Shown one piece after another: positions 36,271 through 46,332 of a DNA stretch of 64,000 bases; position 1 is the stretch's first letter, and every line of letters starts with the position of its first letter. Both the position numbers and the translations under genes were made by a program. The notes below the pieces were generated by a model. That model was not told the origin of the DNA. It worked only from the letters and a program-made list of their open reading frames with translations, and searched no databases. This stretch comes from Galeruca laticollis (lineage: Eukaryota > Arthropoda > Insecta > Coleoptera > Chrysomelidae): the NCBI GenBank assembly GCA_963921935.1, contig OY998179.1, positions 55,472,222 through 55,536,221 of the forward strand, read 5' to 3'.

Positions 36271-36558
36271 ACAAACTCTGGTTAACAACTAACTAACTGC
36301 CGGGGCTGTCTGGCCTATTAATATCTAGAAAACTCGAAAACGTTTACACTTGCGGATCTAGAGAAGTCCATAGAAAAATCGGGACAGTTCTAGAAATTTT
36401 ATAAATCTAATGTCAGTTAACCTAACCTACAACCAAACTTCAGTATGACAAATATGACAAGTATGACAGAAAACTGACAGAATAAGAACACAGAACAGAC
36501 ACAAATTACTCATAGAATAAATACAAGGCTGAACAGTTCTGACATTGGCATATTCGTG
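36271..36558 (-). repeat. Gypsy-derivative LTR 3, part 2
   Basis: Continues LTR 3 to GTATTCGTGACA. The plus-strand neighbour CTGCCCCCTCCTT is the complement of a polypurine tract, AAGGAGGGGGCAG. Confidence 0.85.
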
Positions 36559-36720
36559 ACACTGCCCCCTCCTTATAAGTGATCGACCCGATCAGCGGAT
36601 CCACTACTCCTCTTGGTCTGCTCTTTGATATGGGGACGTTACAAAATAAGAATACACACAAATAACTAATAGAATAAATACAAGGCTGAACAGTTCTGAC
36701 ATTGGCGTATTCGTGAAAAT
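36559..36720 (-). repeat. Gypsy-derivative 3' internal and LTR scraps
   Basis: Polypurine tract and last codons of the integrase tail (36559-36638), then a 70-bp piece of the LTR (AATAAATACAAGGCTGAACA to GTATTCGTGA) after a deletion. It suggests a third internal region once lay here. Confidence 0.6.
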
Positions 36721-37137
36721 ATAAAAATTTGTGAAGACAACAATTACGTTGTGTTCGTTTTTCTTATGTTCATAATAGTTAAAATTGTAAACACAACGCA
36801 CTTCTGAGTTTTTCATTAATAAACAAAGTACAATGTGTTTTTTTTGGCAAAATTTAATTTCAAGATTGTGGAAAATAATGTTTAGCACTTGTGAGCACAT
36901 ATTTCTATCACTTGTCCAGTTGGCGCACTCGCTTTGGTCGTGCGGCCAAATTCTGAACACGTGAGAAAAAGACATACTTTACTCACTTGGGCTAAAAATA
37001 ACTATTTTTGTAATGTAGGACACTTATTAACAAACACATAGCATCAAACATTTTGTTGTGGAGACAAGCACAGTAAAAAGATTTATATTTTCGATCTTGT
37101 CCTTTTTTATGGATATTTTTCATACTAACTTGTCGTA
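36721..37137. other. Unassigned spacer
   Basis: The minus strand keeps an open frame (36975-36720, MSFSHVFRIWPHDQSECANW) without a motif I recognise. Confidence 0.3.
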
Positions 37138-37575
37138 TACAAGATTTTTTTACAGGCTGTGAGTCAGGAATTAACGAATAGGTTTATTTGAAAATTGGGT
37201 AATATTTTTGGGACCTACCGTACTTTTATCCTGTGACGTCATCATAGAAGCAGGGACGTCATCGCAATGAGAAAAATTTAATAGAAGGGGGGATCAAGGG
37301 GGGATAAAGCTCGAATAAAAGGGCTTTTCATTTCAAATTTAACGGTGTATCAGCAATAACCAGTGATCGTTTAAATGCCGTAATTATCATGTCCAGATTC
37401 CCTTAAGAGGGGCCTATTTTTACTTTTTAACTAGCTTTTATAAAAGCTGATGACAACGGTTAGCGTTGGAATTCTATCTTAATCGCTTTTTGATTTATAT
37501 TAATAAAATCGAATGTCACATTGATTGTTGTTATTTTCTAAATACAATACATAATGTGAAAACTCCGAAGTTGAA

Positions 37576-37797
37576 ATGCCATTCCTATTCACACTGAATG
37601 AATATGTAGATATGTTGCTAGTCTATGGTGAGTGTAGGATGAATCCTCGAACTGCTCAGGCCTTATACCAGGAGCGTTTTCTCATATGACTTTTGCTATG
37701 GTTGAAGAGAACATGCGGCAAGGTTCATCTCCAAACTCAAAGCATAGTAATCATAACAAACCAATGCTGATCGAACAGAATATGGTGAATATTTAAG
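37576..37797 (+). pseudogene. ITm D1 transposase, N-terminal part
   Basis: ATG at 37576 starts MPFLFTLNEYVDMLLVYGEC, then RTAQALYQERF, the helix-turn-helix (DUF4817-like) domain that opens this insect branch of Tc1/mariner transposases. After a small frameshift it continues to NKPMLIEQNMV, where transposon 2 inserted. The C-terminal part is at 41307. Confidence 0.8.
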
Positions 37798-37814
37798 CAT
37801 ATCGTCACCCTAAT

Positions 37815-38100
37815 ATTACAAGGTTGTATGTGACATTTTTACATTTTTCTGATTTTCAGTATAACAAAGTTCTGTGGAGCAATTACTATATTTTAATCTT
37901 GGAATGAATTTTCCAGCTAACATAGAACCTTAGTTATCAACAGAAAATCGAGGGTGTATGTTAAAAAATATTTTTTGTGTATAACAAAGGTGCATGTTGA
38001 ACATGGACCTTTGTAATAAAAATATATATGGTCAAAAAAATATTACAGGATTTTATGTTCTAACATACAACCTTGTTATAATATTTTTGAGGTTATGTTA
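37815..38100. repeat. Left subterminal repeat cluster of transposon 2
   Basis: At least seven variants of a word around AACATAGAACCTTGTTAT and its complement: CAAGGTTGTATGT (37820), ATAACAAAGTTCTG (37861), AACATAGAACCTTAGTTAT (37919), GTGTATGTTA, ATAACAAAGGTGCATGTT (37981), AACATGGACCTTTGT and AACATACAACCTTGTTAT (38061). Confidence 0.65.
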
Positions 38101-38169
38101 GTTTGTCTACAGTGTTGGAGTAACAGGTTCATGCGAATGTGCTCCGGCTTTATTTTAAAATTTTTAAGT

Positions 38170-40950
38170 AATGGGTGATAGATATAAGTGATGGTCACGG
38201 CCATGACTCTGACCGAGATCAGGAATATACTCTACCTCAAAAAACATCACAAAATATGACCAGGTAAGATTTCATTTTACAAGTTAGGTTTTCGGGATTT
38301 TAAACAAGTTTTCTTTTAGTATTAGAATTCGAGGTCGTTATATTCCATTGCCATCCTTACCGCCAAGATCAACCAGTAGCGATAGTGGAAGTAACTCCAG
38401 TTCGATTCCACAAGTTGCTTTAGAAAAAAAGTACAGTGTTTTCGAAAACAAAGAAAACTAAGCTTTAAGAATGTTATTTTTCTGTCTTTCATTCAGTTTT
38501 TCTTATTTATTATAACGTTTTTATTACGTTCACTTACTTAATTTATTTATTCACTACACTATTCACTAATTATATACACAGTATATTCACTTAAACTAAT
38601 TTATATAAACACTTCACTAATTTATATTCACTTATTTACTGTTTATCGCACGATGTCAAATTATAAACTAAACTAACTCTCCCTGGTCGGTCCTTTATAT
38701 ATTATTGCCTTTTTCACTAGATAATTCTAGATTGCGGCTTACACAAAAACAATTGGCTCTCTGGCATTTTCTAGATAAGACTGGTCACAAAAACAATGTC
38801 TAGATAAGATAGTCACAATCGTAAACAGTACTGAGAAATCCCTGCGCATCCGCCATAATTTTTACTTTCATACATGGCTTAGGCAGAGTCGGATTCAGGA
38901 ACTATACCAGTGTGCTGTTTCGTAACAATTCTAAAGAATGTGAAACGAATATTGGTATTTTAAAAACTACAGGCAACAAAGTCAACAATAAATTAGATAT
39001 AACCTTAATGGCTGGTAATTCTACATTAATTTTGGAAACTGATTTAAACAGGTAACATCAAAATACAGCATAATAATTAGGGTGGTGGTAATGAAATGAA
39101 TTAATGTTTTAGAAGGAATACTAGTTGTGTTTTGAGTCCCTTACAAACAACGGAGGAGAAGGAAGGATCAACATATTTTTCGGAAGTTACTGAAGGAGAA
39201 ATTTGTCAAAGTTTCACAGTTGTTAAAAAAGAAAGAAAGAGTCTCAAGAAGAATTGTTAGAAGAAGGAGAAAAGAAATTGATACGAAAACGGAGGAAGAA
39301 TATTTTATAGTGGGCTTGTAACAAAAGAAATGCAAAGTTTGATCAGGGCCTTGATTATATTTCTCCCAGGAACAAGGCAGTGGTAGCCAAGTAAATTGAA
39401 AATAAAAAATATTGTGTCCAAAAATGCTTTTATCAGTGTTCTCGGAAAATAAGCGACGAGCAAAGAAATGCAATTTTTAGAAACTTTTATTCTCTCCCTG
39501 CTGTAGAGAAGAAACACTTTATTTTAAACAGCACTGGAGTTGACATTCCGTACAGAAGAAGGAAAGGAAAAAACCAAGATAATTCAAAAAAAAGAAGAAC
39601 GTTTAAATATTATGTTACGTTGAATGGGCAGAAAATTCAAGTATGCAAGCCGTATTATAGTGGAACATTATGTATAAGTCAAAAACCAATTTATACGGTG
39701 CATAAAAATAAAACTCCCACAAATACTCTACTGGAGAGTACCCAAGGGAAGCATAGAAAACGGATAACATCGCTCGAAGATACAGATTTTGTCAAAGAGC
39801 ACATTAACATGTTGCCTCGAATAGAATCTCATTATGGTCGTTAGACAAGCAATATTTAGAAAGGGAACTGAATATGAAAAAGTTTTATGAAATGTATTTA
39901 CAATGTGCAAATGATGAAGAAAAATCTCTGGTCTCTTTTTGTGTATTCAGAAAAATATGTTGTAATTGTTCTAACATAGCATTTCATAAACCACGAAAAG
40001 ATAGGTGCGATACTTGCGAAGGAATAAAAGTGAAAAAAGCAGAAAATAAGTTGACAGAAGAGGAGAGAAGAGCCTACATAAATCATTTGAATGAAAAAGA
40101 ACATATGAGGAGAGAAAAAGAAAAAGACAGGGAAAGTGCGAAGCCTCTTTAATGTTTCGATCTCGATAATGTCCTAACGTGTCCAAAGGCCGATATAAAA
40201 AACTTTTTTTATAAAAGTAAACTGAATGTGTACAATATTACTGCCCACCTTTTCATTGGTAAACAAGTTTATTGTGCGGTTTGGATTGAGGCTTTACATG
40301 GAAGAGCTGGAAACGACACGGCTAGCGCAGTTCATGAAATATTACATAGAGTGTTATAATACCATCCAGAATTTAACGAAATAATATTGTGGAGTGATAG
40401 CTGCGTGCCACAAAACAGGAATAGCCTTATGAGTTATGCTCTCGACCACCTAATATAATTTCACAAAAATCTACGAAAAATTACTATGAAATTTTCAGTC
40501 CGGGACATTCTTGTATTCAAGAAGTAGATGCTATACATAGTACCATAGAAAGGTCATTGAGCAGAATAGAATATTATTCCCCAGTCTCACTTCTCCGATA
40601 TTTATAGAAAGTGAACCGACCAAAATCGTACACACTAATTCAAATGAAGAAGGAAGACTTCATAGATTTTCAATTCTACTCAAGTCAGTTAAACCACAAC
40701 ACTGTGCCATTTTCAAAGGTCGTATGTTTGCAGTTCGCAAGAAGCTTTTTTGAGCTGAATTATAAAGATTATTTTAAAGAAGAATCTAAAGTGTTCAAAG
40801 TCGTAAGTTCACATCAACGAAATCTCTGTAGAAAACAATACGTTACAGCAGAACCTGAAACGCTTATTCCATTGGAGCTGAATAAGTGTGACAACACTGC
40901 CACACTGCCTCAAACAAAAGTAGATGCCATTGAATCCATGTACAAATAGA
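38170..40950 (+). pseudogene. Transposase-like protein of transposon 2, spliced (unplaced DDE family)
   Basis: Exon-like pieces: about 38180-38271 ending at a GTAAGA donor; 38321-38471 after TTTCTTTTAG, continued beyond the solo LTR at 38931-39050 and ending at GTAACA; then 39113 onward after ATGTTTTAG. The last exon holds a Cys-rich segment (CVQKCFYQCSRK), ISDEQRNAIFRNFYSLPAV, YYVTLNGQKIQVCKPYYSGT, SLEDTDFVKEHINMLPRIES, a zinc-like block (CCNCSNIAFHKPRKDRCDTC), then CFDLDNVLTCP, EIILWSDSCVPQNRNS and EVDAIHSTIERSLSRIEYY. The Asp of FDLDN, Asp of WSDSC and Glu of HSTIE are the candidate DDE triad, shared in order with transposon 1. About five stops or frameshifts (after YGR, PL, HRVL and others) disable it. 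Confidence 0.65.
38472..38930 (-). mobile_element. Solo LTR inside transposon 2
   Basis: Ends TGTTATTTTT (38472) and TTTCGTAACA (38930) give a TGTTA/TAACA inverted pair of LTR type. The interior is rich in TTCACTTA-type words. Joining its flanks (VFENKEN before, NSKECETNIGILK after) restores an open reading frame of the transposase exon. The target duplication is not clear. Confidence 0.55.
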
Positions 40951-41029
40951 TTCCTGAAATGGACAGGCAATATTATTAGACTATTTTTAAGCTAAAATAG
41001 ATACTATGAATAATTTTAAGTGAAATAGT

Positions 41030-41120
41030 TTTGAAGTACCAAAGTTCTATGTTACAAAGTTTAGAAAAACTGTTAAGTTTGGAAATACCAGAGTTCTATG
41101 TTTTTTTAAATACATTATTT
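41030..41120. repeat. Right subterminal repeats of transposon 2
   Basis: Two copies of ACCA(A/G)AGTTCTATGTT (41038 and 41085), matching the left cluster. Confidence 0.6.
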
Positions 41121-41306
41121 TTTTTAAATTGGTTCATTTTTTGTAAAAAGTTTGAATGAAATGCTTATCAGTTAACTACCTTATAAATTGAAAACAGTAA
41201 AAATAAATAAACAAAGATCAAAAAATCATGTCATTTTTTTAAATCGTGTTTTCTCAAAATAGCCACAATGCCACATACCACTCTGTAATGTTAGGGTGAC
41301 GATATG

Positions 41307-42124
41307 TAGCGGTTATTCCCCATGTGCCCATCCGAACCATTGCTGCAGAAATTGGTGTTTCTTCAGTTTATAGAATTTTAAAGACCAACCATTACCATCC
41401 ATTTAAATTGCATTTGACTCATGAGTTGCGACCCACCTATCTCGATTGGAGATCAACCTTTATCGCCATCATGCAAGTTATGATGCAAGATACTCCCAAT
41501 GTCTAGAATAAAATTTTGTGGAGTGATGAAGTGTGTTTCCACAATAATAGCGTCGTGAATCGCCATAACTCCCATTATTGGTCAGTGGCCAACCCGCGAT
41601 GGGTAAGGGAAACTCGCTTTCAAACTAGATGGGGACTTAATGTTTAGTGTCGATTATTCAACGGTCGGTTAGTAGGCACATATTTTTTTGAAGGCTATCT
41701 CAGTGGTAAGAGATATTTAAGTTTCCTAGAAAATGACCCACCTGCGTTACTCGAGAATATTCCTTTAAATGGAAGAAGATATTTGATATGGCAGCAAGGT
41801 GGCGCACCCCCACATAATAGCGGTATTGTAGTAAATTATCTTAATGCTAGATTTCCAAACAAATGGATTGGAACTTATGGACCCTTTCAATGGCCTCCAC
41901 GATAGCCGGTGCTGTCACCCCTAGATTTTTTTGTATGGGAATATTTGAAAGAGCTTGTTTATAATGAAAAACTTGTAGACACGAACAATTTAAGAAATGA
42001 AATTAGACAAGCTTGTAATAACCTTACGCAAGAGATGATACATGCGGCATGTACACGTGAACTACTTAGACGATTCGAAGCTTGTGTTGTTGCAGACGGA
42101 GGCCATTTTGAACATCATTTATAA
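41307..42124 (+). pseudogene. ITm D1 transposase, catalytic part
   Basis: Resumes after transposon 2 with AVIPHVPIRTIAAEIGVSSV (second helix-turn-helix), FKLHLTHELRPTYLDWRSTF, LWSDEVCFHNNSVVN with the first catalytic Asp (about 41525), YFFEGYLSGKRYLSFL, LIWQQGGAPPHNSG, and WIGTYGPFQWPPR followed by LSPLDFFVWEYLKELVY. The second catalytic Asp of the family block WQQDGAPPH is Gly here. Stops at 41504, about 41645 and 41905 add to the damage. The C-terminus GGHFEHHL is intact. Confidence 0.85.
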
Positions 42125-42479
42125 AATCACTGTAAAGTCGAGATGAACTGTTTATTGTTTCAAATTAACATTAAACTGAAAATTTGGTATAATTATCCAC
42201 TTGAGTACACTCATTGTGATTAACTGTTGAACTTGAAATAAAAAGCTCTTTCATCTGAGCTAAGTTTGATCCCTCCTTCCATTGAATTTTTTTCATTGCG
42301 ATGACGATGACGATTCTATCACAGTTACTCGGTATACCCTGGATGAAATTAATGTAGGTCCCAAAAACATTACTATTCGGTAATTCCTAAGTTACAGCCT
42401 GTAAAAAAAATCTTGGCACACCCTGTATATATAATATTTATATTTACTATTCTTGGCACAAAAGGCCAGTTTTAGTTTA

Positions 42480-42620
42480 GAATTTTATTGACATTTCGAC
42501 ATCATACGTGTCATCGTCTGAACCATATTGCTAAAAATAACATAAATATTTACAATTTTGACATTATTCTATGAATTTATAAAATACCTACATGAAAATC
42601 TATGACTTTATGGAACCCAA
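42480..42620 (-). repeat. PLE terminal repeat, inverted copy
   Basis: The reverse complement of this segment matches 46020-46150 closely (shared words: ATTTTATTGAC, CGACATCATACGTGTCATC, TGAACCATATTGCTGAAAA or similar, ACATAAATATTTACA). PLEs often carry such pseudo-LTRs in inverted order. Between the two copies lie a (TA)n tract, ITm D2 and a PLE nuclease remnant. Confidence 0.7.
42490..42520 (-). ncRNA. Hammerhead-like motif in the inverted PLE terminus
   Basis: Minus strand: CAGACGA, T, stem II GACA / TGTC with a CGTATGA loop, then GAAATGTC followed by AATAAA. Order and spacing follow a type I hammerhead with a tiny stem III; the CUGANGA box has one change (CAGACGA). Confidence 0.4.
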
Positions 42621-42715
42621 AACATTTTAAAATTCACAGATTAGATATATTTGCCAAGATGCAACAGTTATTCAGATGTCAATTCAGATTCTAATATTTT
42701 AAATCAAACCGTTAA

Positions 42716-42797
<82 letters not shown>
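42716..42797. repeat. (TA)n microsatellite
   Basis: TA tract between the PLE terminal repeat and a PLE-type tail. Confidence 0.95.
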
Positions 42798-42799
<2 letters not shown>

Positions 42800-43010
42800 T
42801 TTTTTTAGGGAATTGCAGCAATAAAACGTATACTCTTTCAAGTACTTAATCCAAGCTTTTGAGTGCATTTTCACCTATCATCAGGGAAGAAACTTACTGA
42901 GATTGAAACGTGATTAACAGTGGTAAAAAATGGAATGGCCATCGATAGCACCAACAACTACGTCTATCATTAACTCACACTCACATTTCATTACAAAATA
43001 AAATTATTAC
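42798..43010 (-). other. PLE-type tail with hammerhead-like motif, inverted
   Basis: On the minus strand CTGATGA (42884-42878) is followed by an AGGTG/CACTC-type hairpin, AAAAGCTTGG, about 60 bases, and then the (TA)n tract. It is the same arrangement as at 4241 and 26616 in the opposite direction. Confidence 0.35.
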
Positions 43011-43059
43011 ACAAAATAAAAAAAAAAATTTAAATTAATTTTTGTTGAAGTCTGGCTAT

Positions 43060-45443
43060 CGACCACGTGCTTGAAGTCATTTGAATTTTGTTTTAATTTT
43101 ATGTACTAGTAATTTGATCTTCATAAAATTTACATCAAAGCTATAATGTAGGTGTATGTTTATTTTGGAAAGGTAACAGATTTACAGTAGTGCCTTGAAG
43201 CCAGGGACGGACTACTCGCAATGGTTAGTGATCCATAACTTTTGCATGGATCGCACACCCTATAAGAAATTATCGAAATTGACTTCTACACACATTAAGC
43301 TAACGAAAAGGTACTCTTGTTGGAATTCGATGAAATAAGCCGTTTGGCTAATATTTACAGTTTTATTATTGGACTACGTACCAATTCACGCATTCACCAT
43401 TTCTATGAGTACACAACGAGGTAAAACTAACTTATTAAAGCGATGTCCAAGATTTACCAACAATACTACAAAAAAATAATTTAACGATAGCAGGAGATAA
43501 AAAACATTAACGACTTATTAATTCGGAAGTTGATAAGAACTTTTTAAAAGTGTTTTTACCGTTTATCAAGTAACCATAGGATTAGTTGTCAAACGTTGTG
43601 TAGAATAGTTCGTAGTCAGTACTTGTCAATAATTCATAAGTCCATAATTTAACAGTTATAATTCACTTTTATTGAGTTCGGAGATATGCATTTCATGTAT
43701 GGACTGGCTTCTCGAAACTGTTTGAACTGTTTAGAGGGTCCAGAAGGATTTATGCAGAACATTTTTCAAACAGAGTATTGCCAGACAGACGAATGTTTGA
43801 GCGTATTGATCTCAGATTACGAGAAACAGGTATGAATAAGTAAATGTAATTTTCCATGTATACACAGCAAAATAATAAATTTTAGGAAATTTTTTGCCAA
43901 AAAAGGTGGAGAAGGTCCAGTCCGAAGTTTATGTACTGTGGCAGTTGAACAAGACTTGTTAAATGCAGTTGATAATGAACCATCAACTAGTTTACGAAAT
44001 ATATCAACAGAACATGACGTCTCGAAATCAGTTCATTGCATACTGAAAGAATAGCTGTTATATCCTTTTCACATAAAAAAAGGACACAGTATGACAGTGG
44101 CTGATTATCCTCCACGACTTAGTAACGTTCTCTTTATGGACGAATCCGGTTTCACCAGAGATGGATTCATTAATTCTCATAATATGCATTTATGGGATGA
44201 TGTGAATCTACATGGCATTATCCAAACTGAAAAACCAGTATGGATTCATGGTTAATGTTTGGGTAGGAATAGTTGGCAATCATTTGATAGGGCCATACTT
44301 CATTGACGGTACTTTGACCGGTCAGAGATATTTGTAGTTTTTGCAAAATGAGCTATGGAACCTGTTTGATGATGTGCTACTACAAACTCGTAGGAATTTA
44401 TAATTCATGCATGATGGGGCCCCTCCTCATTTCAGTTTAGATGTACGACAGCATTTACACACAAGGTTTCCTAATAGATGGATTGGTCGTGGAGGCCCTT
44501 TTCAATGGCCACCGCTATCAGGAGACGTTAATCCTATGGATTTCATTCTCTGGGGTTATCTCAAAAGTAAGGTATACGCAACACCTCTGCAAACAAGGCA
44601 AGATTCAATAGACAGAATTGTGTTACACTGCAATTTATTAGAAATAATGTGGGATTGCTCTTTCAAGTGCAAATAAACAACCTTCGTAGACTTAGAATGT
44701 GCGTGGAAGTGGAAGGAGCTCATATTGAGCATTTATTAGAATTACGTTAGATTTTGTTGTTGTTCAAGAATTCGTTCTAGTTTAATGTTGTATGACTTTT
44801 GTTTTTTGAGGTTTTCTTAATGGCTTAATAATGTTGTGTTCGTAATTTTGATTAAAAGCAATTAATTACGTTGTTCGCCTACCTATTTAATTTCCAATAA
44901 ATATGTTCTTGATGTTTTTATCATCTGCTATCATCAAATTATTTCTGTGTAGGTAAATCTTGGACATCGGATTAATAAGTTAGTTAGGTAAATTGGTACG
45001 TAGTGCATTAATGAAACTGTAAATATTAGCCAAACTGCTTATTTTATTTAATTTCAACAAGAGTACCTTTTCGTTAGCTCAATGTGTGGCAAAGTCAATT
45101 TCGATAATTTCATATAGGGTGTGCCATCTCTGCAAAATTTTTGGATCCCTTACCATTGCGAGTAGTCCGTCCCTGGCTTCAAGGCACTACTGTAAATCTG
45201 TTTACAGCTCCAAAATAAACATACACGTACATTGTAGCTTTGCCGTAAATTTTATGAAGATCAAATAACTAGTTCAAAGAATAAAAATAAATGAAAAAAA
45301 CCAAATTTAGAATTAAAACTTCAGAGGCCTATAACTCGAAAACGAGGGCCTGCATTGAAAAAGTTTATATGAAGTACTGACATTATTTTGGCTGAGATTA
45401 TACGCTCCTGACTTTTTCCCATTTGTCCCGGGACACCCTGTAT
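43060..45443 (+). mobile_element. ITm D2: Tc1/mariner-superfamily transposon
   Basis: Inverted ends of more than 300 bp: GTAATTTGATCTTCATAAAATTTAC on the left (about 43108) mirrors the segment near 45240, and AAATAAACATACAC, CAGTAGTGCCTTGAAGCCAGG, CGAAAAGGTACTCTTGTTG and GATGTCCAAGATTTACC follow in mirrored order. The right end continues to GGGACACCCTGTA (45443); the left outer 160 bp are not recognisable. It is inserted among PLE remnants. Confidence 0.8.
43680..44750 (+). pseudogene. ITm D2 transposase
   Basis: Starts near the ATG at 43686. The helix-turn-helix part is split between frames (SRRIYAEHFSNRVLPDRRMF, then RLRETG). A possible intron of about 60 bp (GTATGAATAAG to AATTTTAG) follows near 43830. 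Then come NEPSTSLRNISTEHDVSKSV, a stop, LFMDESGFTRDGFINSHNMH with the first Asp, a frameshift near 44250, MHDGAPPHFSLDVRQHLHTR with the second Asp intact, WIGRGGPFQWPP and NPMDFILWGYLKSKVYATPL with the third. All three catalytic Asp are visible, but stops at about 44055 and 44640 and frame changes inactivate the gene. Confidence 0.8.
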
Positions 45444-45900
45444 AATACTAATAATAAAAATATAAAGTCTGTTAAGAGAGTCAAATACATACCTTTACCG
45501 TACACAAAATCATTATTAGAGATAATTGATAAGTCTTTAAATAATCACGACATAGTAGTTGCTCATAAATTAGAAATTACAAACAATTACCTCTTCAGTA
45601 AATTACACCCTATGACTCGCAAAAGAAACACATACTGTAAATGAAGAAGAGTGTAAAGATTTTAATGGTGTATATATCGGGCGAACTAAGCAATATCTAC
45701 ATAAAAGAATGGGAGTTCATCGCGAATCAAAAACTGATGTTACCGCGCTGACAAGGCACCAATAGAAACTCAGGCACAAATTTAATTATGCTGATATAAA
45801 AATCTTAGATTAAGAAACGAATAAAAAATATTACAATAAAAATAGACATCTTAATAACTGTGACATCTTGACATATATCCATTCTGCATAGAATATGAAA
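45444..45900 (+). pseudogene. PLE remnant: GIY-YIG nuclease end
   Basis: An ORF at 45423-45644 (YIPLPYTKSLLEIIDKSLNN, KLHPMTRKRNTYCK) followed in another frame by CKDFNGVYIGRTKQYLHKRMGVH, the GIY-YIG core (about 45650-45720), and a decayed tail to about 45890. RT is absent: ITm D2 or an earlier deletion removed it. Confidence 0.7.
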
Positions 45901-46105
45901 TAAATTGATATACCTTCATACAGTGGAAACTATTGAAACTTTTAAAAAAAGTTATAACATCAAAAAACATTTTATATAAAATGTTTTAGATTATTTGATA
46001 ATGTTTGCTATTGTATGAAGTCGTAAATTTTTATGTAGGAATTTTATCAATTCTGAAAATAACATCAAAACTGTAAATATTTATGTAATTTTCAGCAATA
46101 TGGTT

Positions 46106-46136
46106 CAGATGATGACACGTATGATGTCGAAGCGTC
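46106..46136 (+). ncRNA. Hammerhead-like motif at PLE 3' end
   Basis: CAGATGA, T, stem II GACA / TGTC, then GAAGCGTC and AATAAA. The box positions follow CUGANGA-stem II-GAAAC-GUC with two substitutions. Confidence 0.4.
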
Positions 46137-46155
46137 AATAAAATTGTTGTCAGTA

Positions 46156-46188
46156 TCGACGACGATATTCAGTATCGAAACAATTGTC
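46156..46188 (+). ncRNA. Second hammerhead-like motif, hairpin-arm type
   Basis: TCGACGA, C, stem II GATA / TATC, then GAAAC, AATT, GTC. The part after stem II is canonical, with C-G and A-U pairs closing an AATT loop before the GUC cleavage triplet; the first box is altered (expected CUGACGA). Confidence 0.4.
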
Positions 46189-46332
46189 AAATTTCTTAGA
46201 ATTTTCAACAATTTATCAATATATTGTGGAGTTATATAGAAACAGTTAGCTTCATTTAAAACAGTAATCTGGCTAGATATCACAAAATAAGTGTCGAAAT
46301 ATCAAATTTCATTAATTTTATCCCTTTTACAG

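Larger units (their letters stand above)
37798..41306 (+). mobile_element. Unclassified DDE transposon 2
   Basis: Perfect 16-bp terminal inverted repeats CATATCGTCACCCTAA (37798) and TTAGGGTGACGATATG (ending 41306), extended to 22 of 23 with ATTACA. It splits the D1 transposase. No exact target duplication is visible. It contains a spliced transposase gene (38170-40950), a solo LTR (38472-38930), and subterminal clusters of a short palindromic-looking word at each end. The protein matches transposon 1 but the short repeats do not. Confidence 0.8.
37138..42428 (+). mobile_element. ITm D1: Tc1/mariner-superfamily transposon, split by transposon 2
   Basis: Long inverted ends of about 200 bp: ATTTTTTTACAGGCTGTGAG at 37144 pairs with the complement around 42390-42410, and GGGACCTAC, CATCGCAATGA, GGGATCAA and AGAGCTTTT blocks follow in mirrored order. 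The right end runs to ACACCCTGTA; the left outer 8 bases are lost. The transposase frame is interrupted at 37797/41307 by the 3.5-kb transposon 2. Without it the element would be about 1.8 kb. Confidence 0.8.
46020..46310 (+). repeat. PLE 3' terminus with two hammerhead-like motifs and a hairpin-arm relative
   Basis: 46020-46150 is the direct counterpart of the inverted terminal copy at 42480-42620. Immediately after, 46150-46270 is related to one arm of the 257/258-bp hairpin elements (ATCGAAACAATTGTC, AGAATTTTCAA, ATATTGTGGAGTTA, AGCTTCATTTAAAAC). This links the hairpin elements to PLE ends. Confidence 0.6.

Noticed and set aside
35891..36285. Two short plus-strand ORFs
   Set aside because: They lie inside a solo LTR and show no conserved motif.
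36604..36975. Independent minus-strand gene
   Set aside because: The C-terminal part of the frame is Gypsy LTR and integrase-tail scrap; the N-terminal part has no recognisable domain.
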